Shown one piece after another: positions 11,201 through 19,060 of a stretch of 64,000 nucleotides of DNA. This DNA comes from Pedobacter alluvionis (GTDB lineage: Bacteria; Bacteroidota; Bacteroidia; Sphingobacteriales; Sphingobacteriaceae): contig NZ_RCCK01000011.1 of assembly GCF_003664035.1 (NCBI RefSeq), positions 124,001-188,000 of the forward strand, given 5' to 3'. A program made the translations under genes and the position numbers. How positions within the stretch are numbered: the first letter of the stretch is position 1; each line of letters begins with the position of its first letter. The notes beneath the pieces were generated by a model, which was given only the letters and a program-made list of their open reading frames with translations, was not told the DNA's origin and ran no database searches.

Positions 11201-11245
11201 CCATTATTCGCAACATATAATTTCGGCGTTAACGTAACTTTCTAA
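8234..11245 (+). CDS. SusC/RagA family TonB-linked outer-membrane protein
   Basis: 1003 aa. A signal peptide (1-24, NVAFAQ) precedes a CarboxypepD_reg domain (about 27-105, IKGKVIDGGDKTPLPGVTILVKGT), a TonB-box-like stretch QLEQVVVVGYGTQ, a plug domain (about 120-230) with YVVDGVWYDD and the SusC signature IYGIRAANGVVLVTT, and then a 22-strand-type barrel. Such proteins import oligosaccharides across the outer membrane with a SusD lid. No STN domain is present, so it does not signal through an anti-sigma factor. susD follows after 11 bp. Substrate is inferred from neighbours as a beta-glucan. Confidence 0.96.
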   Translation: MKRIFTRISVLAALCLLTINVAFAQNITIKGKVIDGGDKTPLPGVTILVKGTQTGTQTDVNGGYSISAPANATLVFNFVGYTALEQAVNSQTTINVSLASSTQQLEQVVVVGYGTQRKIDVTGSVASVKGEDISKQISTNPVGALQGKVAGVSITNTGTPGGSPTITIRGTGTIYGKTVPLYVVDGVWYDDINFLNPSDIANISILKDASAQSIYGIRAANGVVLVTTNKGKKGDAVINYNGTVGFQKVTNKVEMANASEYATAVNEAYALQTPAVAPLFSNTNLGEGTNWYDVVLRDALITNHQLSVSGGSEKSTYNLSLGYLDQDGIVKNNNYKRYTARLSNDFQIFKPLKIGYNVTAASSRSKDAPSTIFRALYAASPVVPVFNADGTYGDPNAYNLGNGSNMNPQATLDFFNQQTTKYKVTGNIFAELKFLKDFTFKTSFGGDFSQDEVRGYIPVYKASNTQQNTNSKLDIDRIENRNWIIENTLTYDKKWNDHSLTVLVGQTAQRNKMYTINADALNVPYSSEGDLYLALGDASTRNVTDLGELSTFASYFGRVNYSYKNRYLLNASIRRDGASQFYGTNNLWGNFPSIGAGWVISNEEFMKDQKIFSNLKLRGSWGKVGNAGVPINPTVLRVNQDPGFIAFFNGSPYTGASIDSFVPPTLYWERSAGTDIGLEMGFLNNRLTIETDYYNRKTEQSIFDIPILGSTGAKTPTLVANQADIQNRGFEFSATWADKTDGGFTYSISGNVGMNENKVINVTSGANPIYRGGAGLTSGYLSTRTVNNRPIGEFYGYQVEGVFQTDAEAAAWPGFKRGDFKYADINGDGVIDLRDRVVLGNPNPKFTYGVNTNFAYKNFDLTLDIQGVADVSVYNANLGNRFGNENFTKDFINNRWTGAGTSNTYPSADLAGGLNNAPNSFYVEKGDYIRLRNIQLGYTLPNAISSKMKMQRLRVFVNAQNALNIFGYKGFSPEVGGTPTNAGIDTNVYPLFATYNFGVNVTF

Positions 11246-11256
11246 TCGACATCAAA

Positions 11257-12729
11257 ATGAAAAAAAATATAAATATACAATCATGCGTAATTGCAGCCGC
11301 CCTTGGCGCAATGCTCTTTACAGCATCATGTAAAAAGGAATTTTTAAATGTTCCCCCTCAAGGTCAACAGCCTTCTGCTACGTTTTGGCAAAACCAGGAT
11401 GATGCCTTAAAAGGCGTAAATGCAATTTATGCTAATTTACGTAGCTGGAACAATGTAGCCTTTAATGCAATTGCTATAGAAAGTACCGGTTCTGACGAAG
11501 CTGATAAAGGGAGTACACCTACAGATGCAACTTTTTTCAATCTGTATGATCAGTTTACTGTTACCGCTACACATGGCACATTACAGGATTTCTGGACAGG
11601 TCAATATCAAAACATTAATCTTTGTAACCAGGTATTGGATAATGTACCAAATATCAATATGGATGCCTCACTTAAAGCCAGATATTTAGCTGAAGCAAAA
11701 TTTATTAGGGCATATTCTTATTTTAGACTTGTAAGAGCTTACGGAAGAGTTCCTTTAAGACTAACAGTGCCTAAAGAAAATACAGAATTTAATATCCCAC
11801 AGGCTGAGAAAGCTGCCGTGTATGCTCAAATTGAAAAAGACCTAACAGAAGCCGCTGCTGTATTACCACAATCATACGGTTCTGCAGATTTAGGGAGAGC
11901 TACAAAAGGCGCAGCACTTGGCATGAAAGCTAAAGTTGCCATGTATCAAAACAAATGGGCAGATGTACTTGCACTGACCAACCAGGTTATGGGCTTAGGA
12001 TATGATTTGTTTCCAGATTTTGAGAAAGGTTTCAGAACACAAAATGAAAACAATATTGAGTCTTTATTTGAAGTTCAGGCAGAATTATTACAGAGTAATC
12101 CAGATGCTTCAAATTCTCAATATAGCCAGGTTCAGGGTGTAGCCGGAGTTATGGGATGGGGTTTCAATACGCCATCTGAGGCACTAGCAAATGCTTTTGA
12201 ACCAGGAGATCCACGCAGAGATGCAACGATTTTATTTAAAGGAGAAACTACCCCTCAGGGCGATTTAGTCCCTACCACTGTACCAAACGAAAGATACAAT
12301 CAAAAATCGTATGTTCCATTTGCAACGCGGGTATCTGGATTTAACGAAGGTGCTCAGCAAAATTTCAGGGTATTAAGGTTTGCAGACATTCTTTTAATGA
12401 ATGCAGAAGCTGCCAATGAACAAGGCAACACCTCACAAGCATTAACTTCACTAAACAGGGTTCGTGCACGTGCAAGAGGTGGAAATAATAACATTCTACC
12501 AGATGTTACCACCACAGATAAGGATGCATTACGCCAAGCGATCTGGAAAGAAAGACAAGTAGAACTTGCAATGGAAAATGACCGTTACTTTGATGTTATA
12601 CGTCAGGGAAGAGCAGCAACAGTTTTTGGCCCTAAAGGTTGGAAAGCTAACAAAAATGAAGTTTGGCCAATCCCTCAAAACGAGATTGAGTTAAGTGGAA
12701 ATCTGTTAAAACAAAACCCTGGTTACTAA
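11257..12729 (+). CDS. RagB/SusD family nutrient-uptake lipoprotein
   Basis: 490 aa. Lipoprotein signal with lipobox FTASC (lipidated C25). TPR-like SusD fold: NVPPQGQQPSATFWQNQDDALKGVNAIY near the N-terminus, AKFIRAYSYFRLVRAYGRVPL near residue 150, and the C-terminal block FADILLMNAEAANEQGN with RARARGG and WKERQVELAMENDRYFDVIR. It forms the surface lid of the neighbouring SusC. A hairpin follows 14 bp after the stop, separating SusC/D from the enzymes. Confidence 0.96.
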   Translation: MKKNINIQSCVIAAALGAMLFTASCKKEFLNVPPQGQQPSATFWQNQDDALKGVNAIYANLRSWNNVAFNAIAIESTGSDEADKGSTPTDATFFNLYDQFTVTATHGTLQDFWTGQYQNINLCNQVLDNVPNINMDASLKARYLAEAKFIRAYSYFRLVRAYGRVPLRLTVPKENTEFNIPQAEKAAVYAQIEKDLTEAAAVLPQSYGSADLGRATKGAALGMKAKVAMYQNKWADVLALTNQVMGLGYDLFPDFEKGFRTQNENNIESLFEVQAELLQSNPDASNSQYSQVQGVAGVMGWGFNTPSEALANAFEPGDPRRDATILFKGETTPQGDLVPTTVPNERYNQKSYVPFATRVSGFNEGAQQNFRVLRFADILLMNAEAANEQGNTSQALTSLNRVRARARGGNNNILPDVTTTDKDALRQAIWKERQVELAMENDRYFDVIRQGRAATVFGPKGWKANKNEVWPIPQNEIELSGNLLKQNPGY

Positions 12730-12742
12730 TACATCTTTTGAT

Positions 12743-12773
12743 AAAGGTTGTCAGCAAATGCTGGCAACCTTTT
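12743..12773 (+). terminator. Hairpin between susD and the GH144 gene
   Basis: 13-bp stem with one G-T pair (left arm AAAGGTTGTCAGC, loop AAAT, right arm GCTGGCAACCTTT), followed by a short T run. It ends 18 nt before the GH144 ATG. It could be a leaky terminator or an mRNA 3'-end stabiliser that gives susCD more transcript than the enzymes. Confidence 0.65.
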
Positions 12774-12791
12774 CTTCCTTACCCTAATACT

Positions 12792-14165
12792 ATGCTAAAC
12801 ATTATCCCAAGCAAAATTACTTGCCTACTGATAACAATCTTGTGTCCTTTTTTGCTCTTTGCAGCCTGTAATAAAAGCAAAAACACAACTGATGTTCCTG
12901 ATTTAACGATTAAAAAAAACCTTTCCGATATAGAATTATTAGATCTCGTGCAAAAACAGACCTTCCAATACTTTTGGGATGGTGCCGAACCAACCTCTGG
13001 CGCGGGCAGAGAGCGTTTCCATGTAGATAATATTTATCCGGAAAATGATAAAAACACAGTAGCTACAGGTGCAACAGGTTTTGGTTTAATGGCCATTTTA
13101 AGTGGGATTGACAGGAACTATGTAACCAAAAAAGAAGGATTAGACCGTTTGAATAAAATATTGGATTTCCTATCCAAAGCCGATCGATTCCATGGCGCAT
13201 GGCCGCACTGGATAAATGGTGAAACAGGCAAAGTACGTCCATTCGGACAAAAAGACAATGGAGGTGATTTAGTGGAGACTTCATTTGTTGCGCAGGCGCT
13301 GATCTGTATCAACGAATATTATAAAAATGGTTCTGAACCCGAAAAAGCATTGGCAAAAAAAGCCGATGACCTTTGGAAGGGTATCGATTTTAATTGGTTC
13401 CGCAACGGACAAAACGTATTGTACTGGCATTGGTCGCCAGAGTACAACTGGGAAATGAACTTTCCGGTACAAGGCTATAACGAATGTTTAATCATGTACG
13501 TAATAGCAGCTTCCTCCCCTACCCATACCATACCTGCAGAAGTTTATCACGAAGGCTGGGCAAGAGGTGGTGCAATTAAGGCAAATTTCGACCTTTATGG
13601 ACATCATATTCCATTAGATTATCAGGGTGCAAAAAATTCAGTGGGTCCTCTATTTTGGGCGCATTATTCCTATTTAGGTCTAAATCCTAAGGGATTAAAA
13701 GACCGTTATGCCGATTATTGGCAAAACAACGTAAACCAAACACTGGCCATACACGATTACTGTGTAGCCAATCCAAAGAAATTTAAAGGTTATGGCGAAA
13801 ATAGCTGGGGTTTAACAGCAAGTTACTCGGTTAAAGGTTATGCCGCTCATAGCTTACAGGAAGATTACGGTGTAATTTCTCCAACCGCAGCCATATCATC
13901 TATCCCATATACCCCAAAAGAATCGATGAAGGTAATCAGACACCTTTATGAAAATTTAGGCGACAAAGTTTGGGGCAAATACGGCTTTTATGATGCCTTT
14001 TCAGAAACAGATAACTGGTATCCTAAAAGATACCTGGGCATTGATCAGGGTCCAATGGTAGTGATGATCGAAAACTATAGATCAGGACTGCTTTGGAAGC
14101 TATTTATGGGAAATAAAGATGTTCAAAATGGTTTAAAGAAACTGGATTTCCAGTTTCAGCCATAA
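12792..14165 (+). CDS. GH144-type endo-beta-1,2-glucanase lipoprotein (glycoamylase-like domain)
   Basis: 457 aa. The start at 12792 gives a clean lipoprotein signal with lipobox LFAAC (C26); an upstream TTG at 12738 would put the start inside the preceding hairpin. The mature protein reads as an (alpha/alpha)6 glycoamylase-like domain: QKQTFQYFWDGAEPTSG, VATGATGFGLMAI, WPHWINGETG, VETSFVAQALICI, WEMNFPVQGYNECLIMYVI, NSWGLTASY and the C-terminal GIDQGPMVVMIENYRSG. Family GH144, defined on a Chitinophaga enzyme, cleaves beta-1,2-glucan to sophoro-oligosaccharides. The assignment to this activity is by family resemblance only. It probably works at the surface or in the periplasm with the GH3 enzyme downstream. 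Confidence 0.82.
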   Translation: MLNIIPSKITCLLITILCPFLLFAACNKSKNTTDVPDLTIKKNLSDIELLDLVQKQTFQYFWDGAEPTSGAGRERFHVDNIYPENDKNTVATGATGFGLMAILSGIDRNYVTKKEGLDRLNKILDFLSKADRFHGAWPHWINGETGKVRPFGQKDNGGDLVETSFVAQALICINEYYKNGSEPEKALAKKADDLWKGIDFNWFRNGQNVLYWHWSPEYNWEMNFPVQGYNECLIMYVIAASSPTHTIPAEVYHEGWARGGAIKANFDLYGHHIPLDYQGAKNSVGPLFWAHYSYLGLNPKGLKDRYADYWQNNVNQTLAIHDYCVANPKKFKGYGENSWGLTASYSVKGYAAHSLQEDYGVISPTAAISSIPYTPKESMKVIRHLYENLGDKVWGKYGFYDAFSETDNWYPKRYLGIDQGPMVVMIENYRSGLLWKLFMGNKDVQNGLKKLDFQFQP

Positions 14166-14223
14166 TATTGAGTTGTATATAAATGTTTAGCCACTATATA
14201 TTTTAAATTAAATCTACAGAACC

Positions 14224-14634
14224 ATGAAAAGAGTAATTTTAATACTAATCACAATGATTGGGATCACGTTTGTGAATTCAAGTTTCACAACACTCCCAAA
14301 GCACAAAGTGGCGGCAACAAAAAACAATAAGAAAGCAAAATTTAATACGGTAAACGTAACGGCTACAAATTCGACCAGCGATGGCGTACATGTAACACTT
14401 CAAAACACGACAAGTGGAGGTGCTTATTATTTTTTCATCCCACCAAATACACCAAACGGAGTTATTTTAGGACAAATCCCTGAGGGTTCTGACATTTATA
14501 CTGTCGGCTTAACCTCAACAGGCGGTGCCCACAACATGTGGATTTACTGGGAACACAAATCTAATGTTACAGGATTGAGTGCAAGCGGAATGGCACTTGG
14601 CTGCCAAAGCTGTGCCCAGATTAAAATCTTTTAA
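14224..14634 (+). CDS. Small secreted protein of unknown function
   Basis: 136 aa, unrecognised. A signal peptide or N-terminal anchor (about 1-22, ILILITMIGITFVNSS) precedes a basic linker (KHKVAATKNNKKAK) and a compact region of about 95 residues rich in Thr, Ser, Gly and aromatic residues (SGGAYYFFIPPNTPNG, HNMWIYWEHKS). Two cysteines near the C-terminus, CQSC, may form a disulphide or bind metal. The composition suggests a small beta-sandwich. It sits between the GH144 and GH43-like genes with gaps of 58 and 15 bp, so it is probably co-transcribed. A glycan-binding or accessory role is only a guess. Confidence 0.72.
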   Translation: MKRVILILITMIGITFVNSSFTTLPKHKVAATKNNKKAKFNTVNVTATNSTSDGVHVTLQNTTSGGAYYFFIPPNTPNGVILGQIPEGSDIYTVGLTSTGGAHNMWIYWEHKSNVTGLSASGMALGCQSCAQIKIF

Positions 14635-14649
14635 CTACCCCTTTACCTA

Positions 14650-16404
14650 ATGGCTAAACATTTATTCAAAATATTTTTAATAATAACCCTGCTCTGCGGT
14701 AAGTTTACAGCTTCTGCACAGCAAAAAACCTATTGCAACCCCATCAACGTAGATTATGGTTATACGCCTTTCGAATCTTTTACCGAATGGGGAAAACACC
14801 GTGCCACTGCCGATCCGGTAATCGTAAATTATAAAGGTGATTTTTACCTGTTCAGTACGAACCAATGGGGTTACTGGCACAGCGCCGATATGCTGAACTG
14901 GAAATTCCATGAAAGAAAGTTTCTTCGCCCATGGAATAAAACCAAAGACGAACTCTGTGCACCTGGTGTAGGCATTATTGGCGATACCATGGTGGTTTTT
15001 GGTAGTACTTATACCAAAAACTTCACCTTATGGGGCAGTACTGACCCCAAAGGAAATAAATGGTTTCCATTGGTTGATTCTTTAGAAATTGGTGGCTGGG
15101 ACCCATCTTTTTTTACCGATGATGATGGCAAGTTTTATATGTACAACGGAAGCAGCAATAACTACCCCATGTACGGTGTAGAATTAGATCGTAAAACTTT
15201 TCAACCAAAAGGCACCCGCACACCAATGTACCTGCTTGAAAGCTGGCGATATGGATGGCAGCGTTTTGGCGAATATATGGACAATACATTTCTTGATCCT
15301 TTTGCCGAAGGTGCCTGGATGACGAAACACAACGGTAAATATTATTTTCAATACGGGGCGCCCGGAACCGAGTTTAGTGGTTATTCTGACGGAGTAGTTG
15401 TTGGAACCAAACCTTTGTTTTATGATAGCCCATTCACCCCGCAATCTGATCCCTTAAGTTATAAAGGCGGAGGATTTTCACGTGGCGCAGGTCATGGCGC
15501 AACCTTTCAGGACAATAGCAAAAATTACTGGCACATTTCTACCAGCATTATCTGTGTAAAAAATACCTGGGAACGCCGAATGGGGATCTGGCCTACTGGT
15601 TTTGATCAAGACGATGTAATGTGGACGAATACTGCCTTTGGCGATTATCCACTTTATTTACCTGCTGAAAGAAAAGAAGGCGGTCCTGCTGGACCTGGCT
15701 GGATGCTCATTAATTATAAAAAACCAGTAACTGTTTCGTCTACTTTAGGAAGTTTTAATGCCAACAATGCGGTTGATGAAAGCATTAAAACCTACTGGAG
15801 TGCCAAAACAGCCAATAATGGCGAATGGATCCAGACTGATCTGGGTAGCCTTGCCACCGTTAATGCCATCCAGATTAATTATGCCGATCAGGATGCGGAA
15901 TTTTTAGGAAAACAGACCGGAATTTACCATCAATATAAAATCCTATCCTCAACAGATGGCAAAAAGTGGAGCGTCTTGGTTGATAAAAGCCAGAATAAAA
16001 CAGACGTTCCGCATGATTACATTGAACTCCGGAAACCAATAAAAACAAGGTTCATTAAAATGGTAAATATCCATATACCTACCGGAAAATTTGCCATTAG
16101 TGGTTTACGTGTTTTCGGAAATGGAAACGGTGAGAAACCGACAAAAGTGAAAAATCTGATCGTTTTAAGGACAGAAAAAGACAAACGCAGTGCCTACATT
16201 AAATGGGAACCTGTTGATAATGCCTTTGCCTATAACCTTTATTACGGTACCGCACCTGATAAACTGTACAACTGCATCATGATCCACGATTTTAACGAAT
16301 ACTGGTTTAAAGCAATGGACAGCCAGAAAGCTTATTATTTTTCTATCGAAGCGATAAATGAGAATGGTGTATCGGCAAAAACCGAGGTAAAGAAAGTTGA
16401 TTAA
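14650..16404 (+). CDS. GH43-like glycoside hydrolase with discoidin (F5/8 type C) and FN3-like domains
   Basis: 584 aa. A signal peptide (1-24, FTASAQQ) precedes a five-bladed-propeller GH43-like domain (about 30-345). It has HRATADPVIVNYKGDFYLF, with the expected first catalytic Asp, and GGWDPSFFTDDDGKFYMYNG, with the second Asp. A discoidin/CBM32-like domain follows (about 355-490, NNAVDESIKTYWSAK and WIQTDLGSLATVNAIQI), then an FN3-like end (YIKWEPVDNAFAYNLYYGT). The usual GH43 substrates are arabinosides, xylosides or galactans, so a strict beta-1,2-glucan role is uncertain. The enzyme may remove side groups or act on glucan decorations. Confidence 0.82.
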   Translation: MAKHLFKIFLIITLLCGKFTASAQQKTYCNPINVDYGYTPFESFTEWGKHRATADPVIVNYKGDFYLFSTNQWGYWHSADMLNWKFHERKFLRPWNKTKDELCAPGVGIIGDTMVVFGSTYTKNFTLWGSTDPKGNKWFPLVDSLEIGGWDPSFFTDDDGKFYMYNGSSNNYPMYGVELDRKTFQPKGTRTPMYLLESWRYGWQRFGEYMDNTFLDPFAEGAWMTKHNGKYYFQYGAPGTEFSGYSDGVVVGTKPLFYDSPFTPQSDPLSYKGGGFSRGAGHGATFQDNSKNYWHISTSIICVKNTWERRMGIWPTGFDQDDVMWTNTAFGDYPLYLPAERKEGGPAGPGWMLINYKKPVTVSSTLGSFNANNAVDESIKTYWSAKTANNGEWIQTDLGSLATVNAIQINYADQDAEFLGKQTGIYHQYKILSSTDGKKWSVLVDKSQNKTDVPHDYIELRKPIKTRFIKMVNIHIPTGKFAISGLRVFGNGNGEKPTKVKNLIVLRTEKDKRSAYIKWEPVDNAFAYNLYYGTAPDKLYNCIMIHDFNEYWFKAMDSQKAYYFSIEAINENGVSAKTEVKKVD

Positions 16405-16414
16405 AATAAATGAT

Positions 16415-16522
16415 CACGCTCGTTTGTAAGGCGTGTGAAAATAGAGAATCGCTTTAAGCGATTAATGAAAACACGATAAAATCGTAAAGCTAATTAGGCT
16501 CTCGCTGGAAACGAGCGCCAGC
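16415..16522. repeat. Cluster of four hairpins, REP-like element
   Basis: Four short inverted repeats in 108 bp between the GH43-like and GH3 genes. They are CACGC/GCGTG (16415-16435), AATCGCT/AGCGATT with loop TTA (16447-16463), ACGAT/ATCGT with loop AAA (16473-16485), and a 3' block where CTCG/CGAG (16501-16515) and CTGG/CCAG (16505-16521) interlock. The first and last modules also carry CGCTCGTTT and AAACGAGCG, complementary over 90 bp. It looks like a dispersed extragenic element or a structured mRNA segment. Confidence 0.6.
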
Positions 16523-16558
16523 TAAAAGTTGATTAATAAAGAATAAAACACATATATA

Positions 16559-18856
16559 ATGAAGAGAGCGAATATCCTGGTTGTTTTTTTAACCCTGTTT
16601 GTACTGAACGGATCGGCACAGACCAAAAAGCCTGTTTCTGCAGAAGAGGCAAAGATGAACACCTTCATCAGCAACCTGATGGCGAAAATGACTGTTGATG
16701 AAAAAATTGGCCAGCTGAATTTGCCAAGTTCTGGCGATATTACAACGGGACAGGCCAACAGCAGCGACATTTCTAAAAAAATTAAAGCCGGACAAGTTGG
16801 TGGTTTATTCAACATTAAAGGAGTAGATAAGATCAAAGCGGTTCAAAAAATAGCGGTGGAAAACAGCCGTATGAAAATTCCATTGCTTTTCGGAATGGAT
16901 GTTATCCATGGATACAATACCGTTTTCCCAATTCCTTTAGGCGTTAGCTGTATCTGGGATATGGCAACCGTGCAAAAATCAGCCCGTATAGCTGCCATAG
17001 AAGCGAGTGCAAGTGGTATCAACTGGACATTCTCTCCTATGGTCGACATTTCGAGAGATCCACGCTGGGGCCGCATTTCTGAAGGCAGCGGAGAAGATGC
17101 TTATTTAGGCTCGCAAATTGCCGCAGCAATGGTAAAAGGCTATCAGGGAAAACTCCAAGCCAATAACGAAATTTTAGCCTGTGTAAAACATTATGCACTT
17201 TACGGAGCAGCTGAAGCAGGTAGAGACTACAATACAACCGACATGAGCAAAGTACGTATGTACAACGAATATTTCCCGCCATACAAAGCCGCTGTTGATG
17301 CAGGAGCAGCCAGCATTATGGCTTCTTTTAACGAAGTTGATGGCATTCCAGCTACAGGAAGCAAATGGTTGATGACGGATGTTTTGCGTAACCAATGGGG
17401 CTTTAAAGGCTTTGTGGTAACCGATTATACCGGTATTCCAGAAATGATTGCGCATGGCATGGGCGATTTACAAACTGTTTCTGCCCTGGCTTTAAATGCA
17501 GGAGTTGATATGGATATGGTGGGTGAAGGTTTTTTGAGTACTTTAAAAAAATCTTTAGCTGAGAAAAAAGTAGGTATTGCTCAGATCGACAGGGCCTGTA
17601 GATTAGTACTTCAGGCAAAATACAAATTGGGTTTATTTACCGATCCTTATAAATTTTGTAATGCGGAAAGAGCAGAAAAAGAGGTTTTTAGTCCGGCTAA
17701 CCGCCAGGTGGCACGCGAAGTTGCAACAGAAAGTTTTGTGCTGTTGAAAAATAACAACAACCTGCTTCCATTAAAAAAATCAGGTACTATTGGCTTAATC
17801 GGCCCGTTGGCAGATAATACAGCCAATATGTACGGCACCTGGAGTGTTGCTGCCCTTTTTGACAAGTCGGTAACAGTACTTCAAGGTTTAAAAAATGCCT
17901 TGGGAAATGATGCAAAAATATTAACCGCTCGCGGTGCCAATTTCCTGGCAGATTCTGCTATGGAGCAGCGTTATGTAAACATCCACAACCCAACATACAA
18001 ACGTGATCCACGTACCGAAGCTGAAATGATTAAAGAAGCTTTAGAAGTGGCGAAAAAATCAGACGTTATTGTGGCTACTATTGGCGAAGGTTCTGAATTT
18101 ACTGGCGAAAGTAGTAGTGTAACCGACATCCAGATTCCTGAAACACAGAAAAACCTTTTAAAAGCTTTGGCTAAAACAGGTAAACCAGTAGTATTGGTAC
18201 TGTTTACAGGCCGTCCATTGGCATTGAATTGGGAACAGCAAAATATCCCTGCAATTTTAAATGTATGGTTCCCAGGTAGTGAAGCAGGAAATGCAATTGC
18301 TGATGTACTTTTTGGCGATGTTAATCCATCGGGTAAACTGAGTGCAACCTTCCCTCAAAATGTAGGTCAGGTACCATTATATTATGCACATAAAAACACT
18401 GGCCGACCGTTGGCAGAGGGTAAATGGTTCGAAAAATTCCGTTCCAATTATTTAGATGTAAGCAACGATCCTTTATATCCATTCGGTTTTGGCTTAAGTT
18501 ATACTACATTTAGCTATAGCGATGTTAAATTGAGTTCAAATACCTTAACTAAAGGAAAATCGATCACGGCATCGGTTACTTTAAGCAATACAGGCAAATA
18601 TGATGGCAAAGAAGTTGTTCAATTGTACATTCAGGATCTTGTTGGAAGTATAACCCGTCCGGTTAAAGAACTAAAAGGTTTCCAAAAAATTAATTTAAAA
18701 GCCGGAGAAAGTAAAACCGTTACTTTCAATATAACTGAGAACGACCTTAAATTTTACAATTCTGCGTTTAAATTCGTTGCAGAACCAGGTGATTTCAAGG
18801 TATTTATTGGTACAAATTCACGCGATGTAAAAGAAGCATCTTTTACGTTGAAATAA
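16559..18856 (+). CDS. bglX: GH3 beta-glucosidase (BglX-like)
   Basis: 765 aa, typical BglX length. Signal peptide (1-20, LNGSAQ), (beta/alpha)8 domain with MTVDEKIGQLNL, FGMDVIHGYNTVFPIPLG and ISRDPRWGRISEGSGEDAYL, and the nucleophile D289 in GFVVTDYTG. The alpha/beta sandwich follows (SFVLLKNNNNLLPL, TIGEGSEFTGESSS, probably holding the acid/base Glu), then a C-terminal FN3-like domain from GFGLSYTTFSY. It is exported, probably to the periplasm. Bacteroidota GH3 enzymes in GH144 loci trim sophoro-oligosaccharides to glucose, so that is the likely role (inference). A terminator follows at 18877. Confidence 0.93.
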   Translation: MKRANILVVFLTLFVLNGSAQTKKPVSAEEAKMNTFISNLMAKMTVDEKIGQLNLPSSGDITTGQANSSDISKKIKAGQVGGLFNIKGVDKIKAVQKIAVENSRMKIPLLFGMDVIHGYNTVFPIPLGVSCIWDMATVQKSARIAAIEASASGINWTFSPMVDISRDPRWGRISEGSGEDAYLGSQIAAAMVKGYQGKLQANNEILACVKHYALYGAAEAGRDYNTTDMSKVRMYNEYFPPYKAAVDAGAASIMASFNEVDGIPATGSKWLMTDVLRNQWGFKGFVVTDYTGIPEMIAHGMGDLQTVSALALNAGVDMDMVGEGFLSTLKKSLAEKKVGIAQIDRACRLVLQAKYKLGLFTDPYKFCNAERAEKEVFSPANRQVAREVATESFVLLKNNNNLLPLKKSGTIGLIGPLADNTANMYGTWSVAALFDKSVTVLQGLKNALGNDAKILTARGANFLADSAMEQRYVNIHNPTYKRDPRTEAEMIKEALEVAKKSDVIVATIGEGSEFTGESSSVTDIQIPETQKNLLKALAKTGKPVVLVLFTGRPLALNWEQQNIPAILNVWFPGSEAGNAIADVLFGDVNPSGKLSATFPQNVGQVPLYYAHKNTGRPLAEGKWFEKFRSNYLDVSNDPLYPFGFGLSYTTFSYSDVKLSSNTLTKGKSITASVTLSNTGKYDGKEVVQLYIQDLVGSITRPVKELKGFQKINLKAGESKTVTFNITENDLKFYNSAFKFVAEPGDFKVFIGTNSRDVKEASFTLK

Positions 18857-18876
18857 AGACAATTAGGTTTGGTTAT

Positions 18877-18910
18877 AAACCCTGAGCTATTGTAAAGTAG
18901 CCAGGGTTTT
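18877..18910 (+). terminator. Terminator after the GH3 gene
   Basis: AAACCCTG plus GCTA pairs with TAGC plus CAGGGTTT, a 12-bp stem with one bulged A, followed by a T-rich tract (ctatttttgtt). Confidence 0.7.
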
Positions 18911-19060
18911 CTATTTTTGTTGAATGAAATTATCATGAGTTACCAATCACACCCTATAAAAACAAGTGATGAGAACTTCATCACCACAATAAACAAATCG
19001 AACTTGCGAGCTCAGTAATACCAGACAAAACAATAAATAACTAATTAATAAATAAAACAG

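Noticed and set aside
12738..12791. Longer N-terminus of the GH144 protein starting at TTG 12738
   Set aside because: It would be translated from within the susD-GH144 hairpin and would spoil the lipoprotein signal that starts at 12792.
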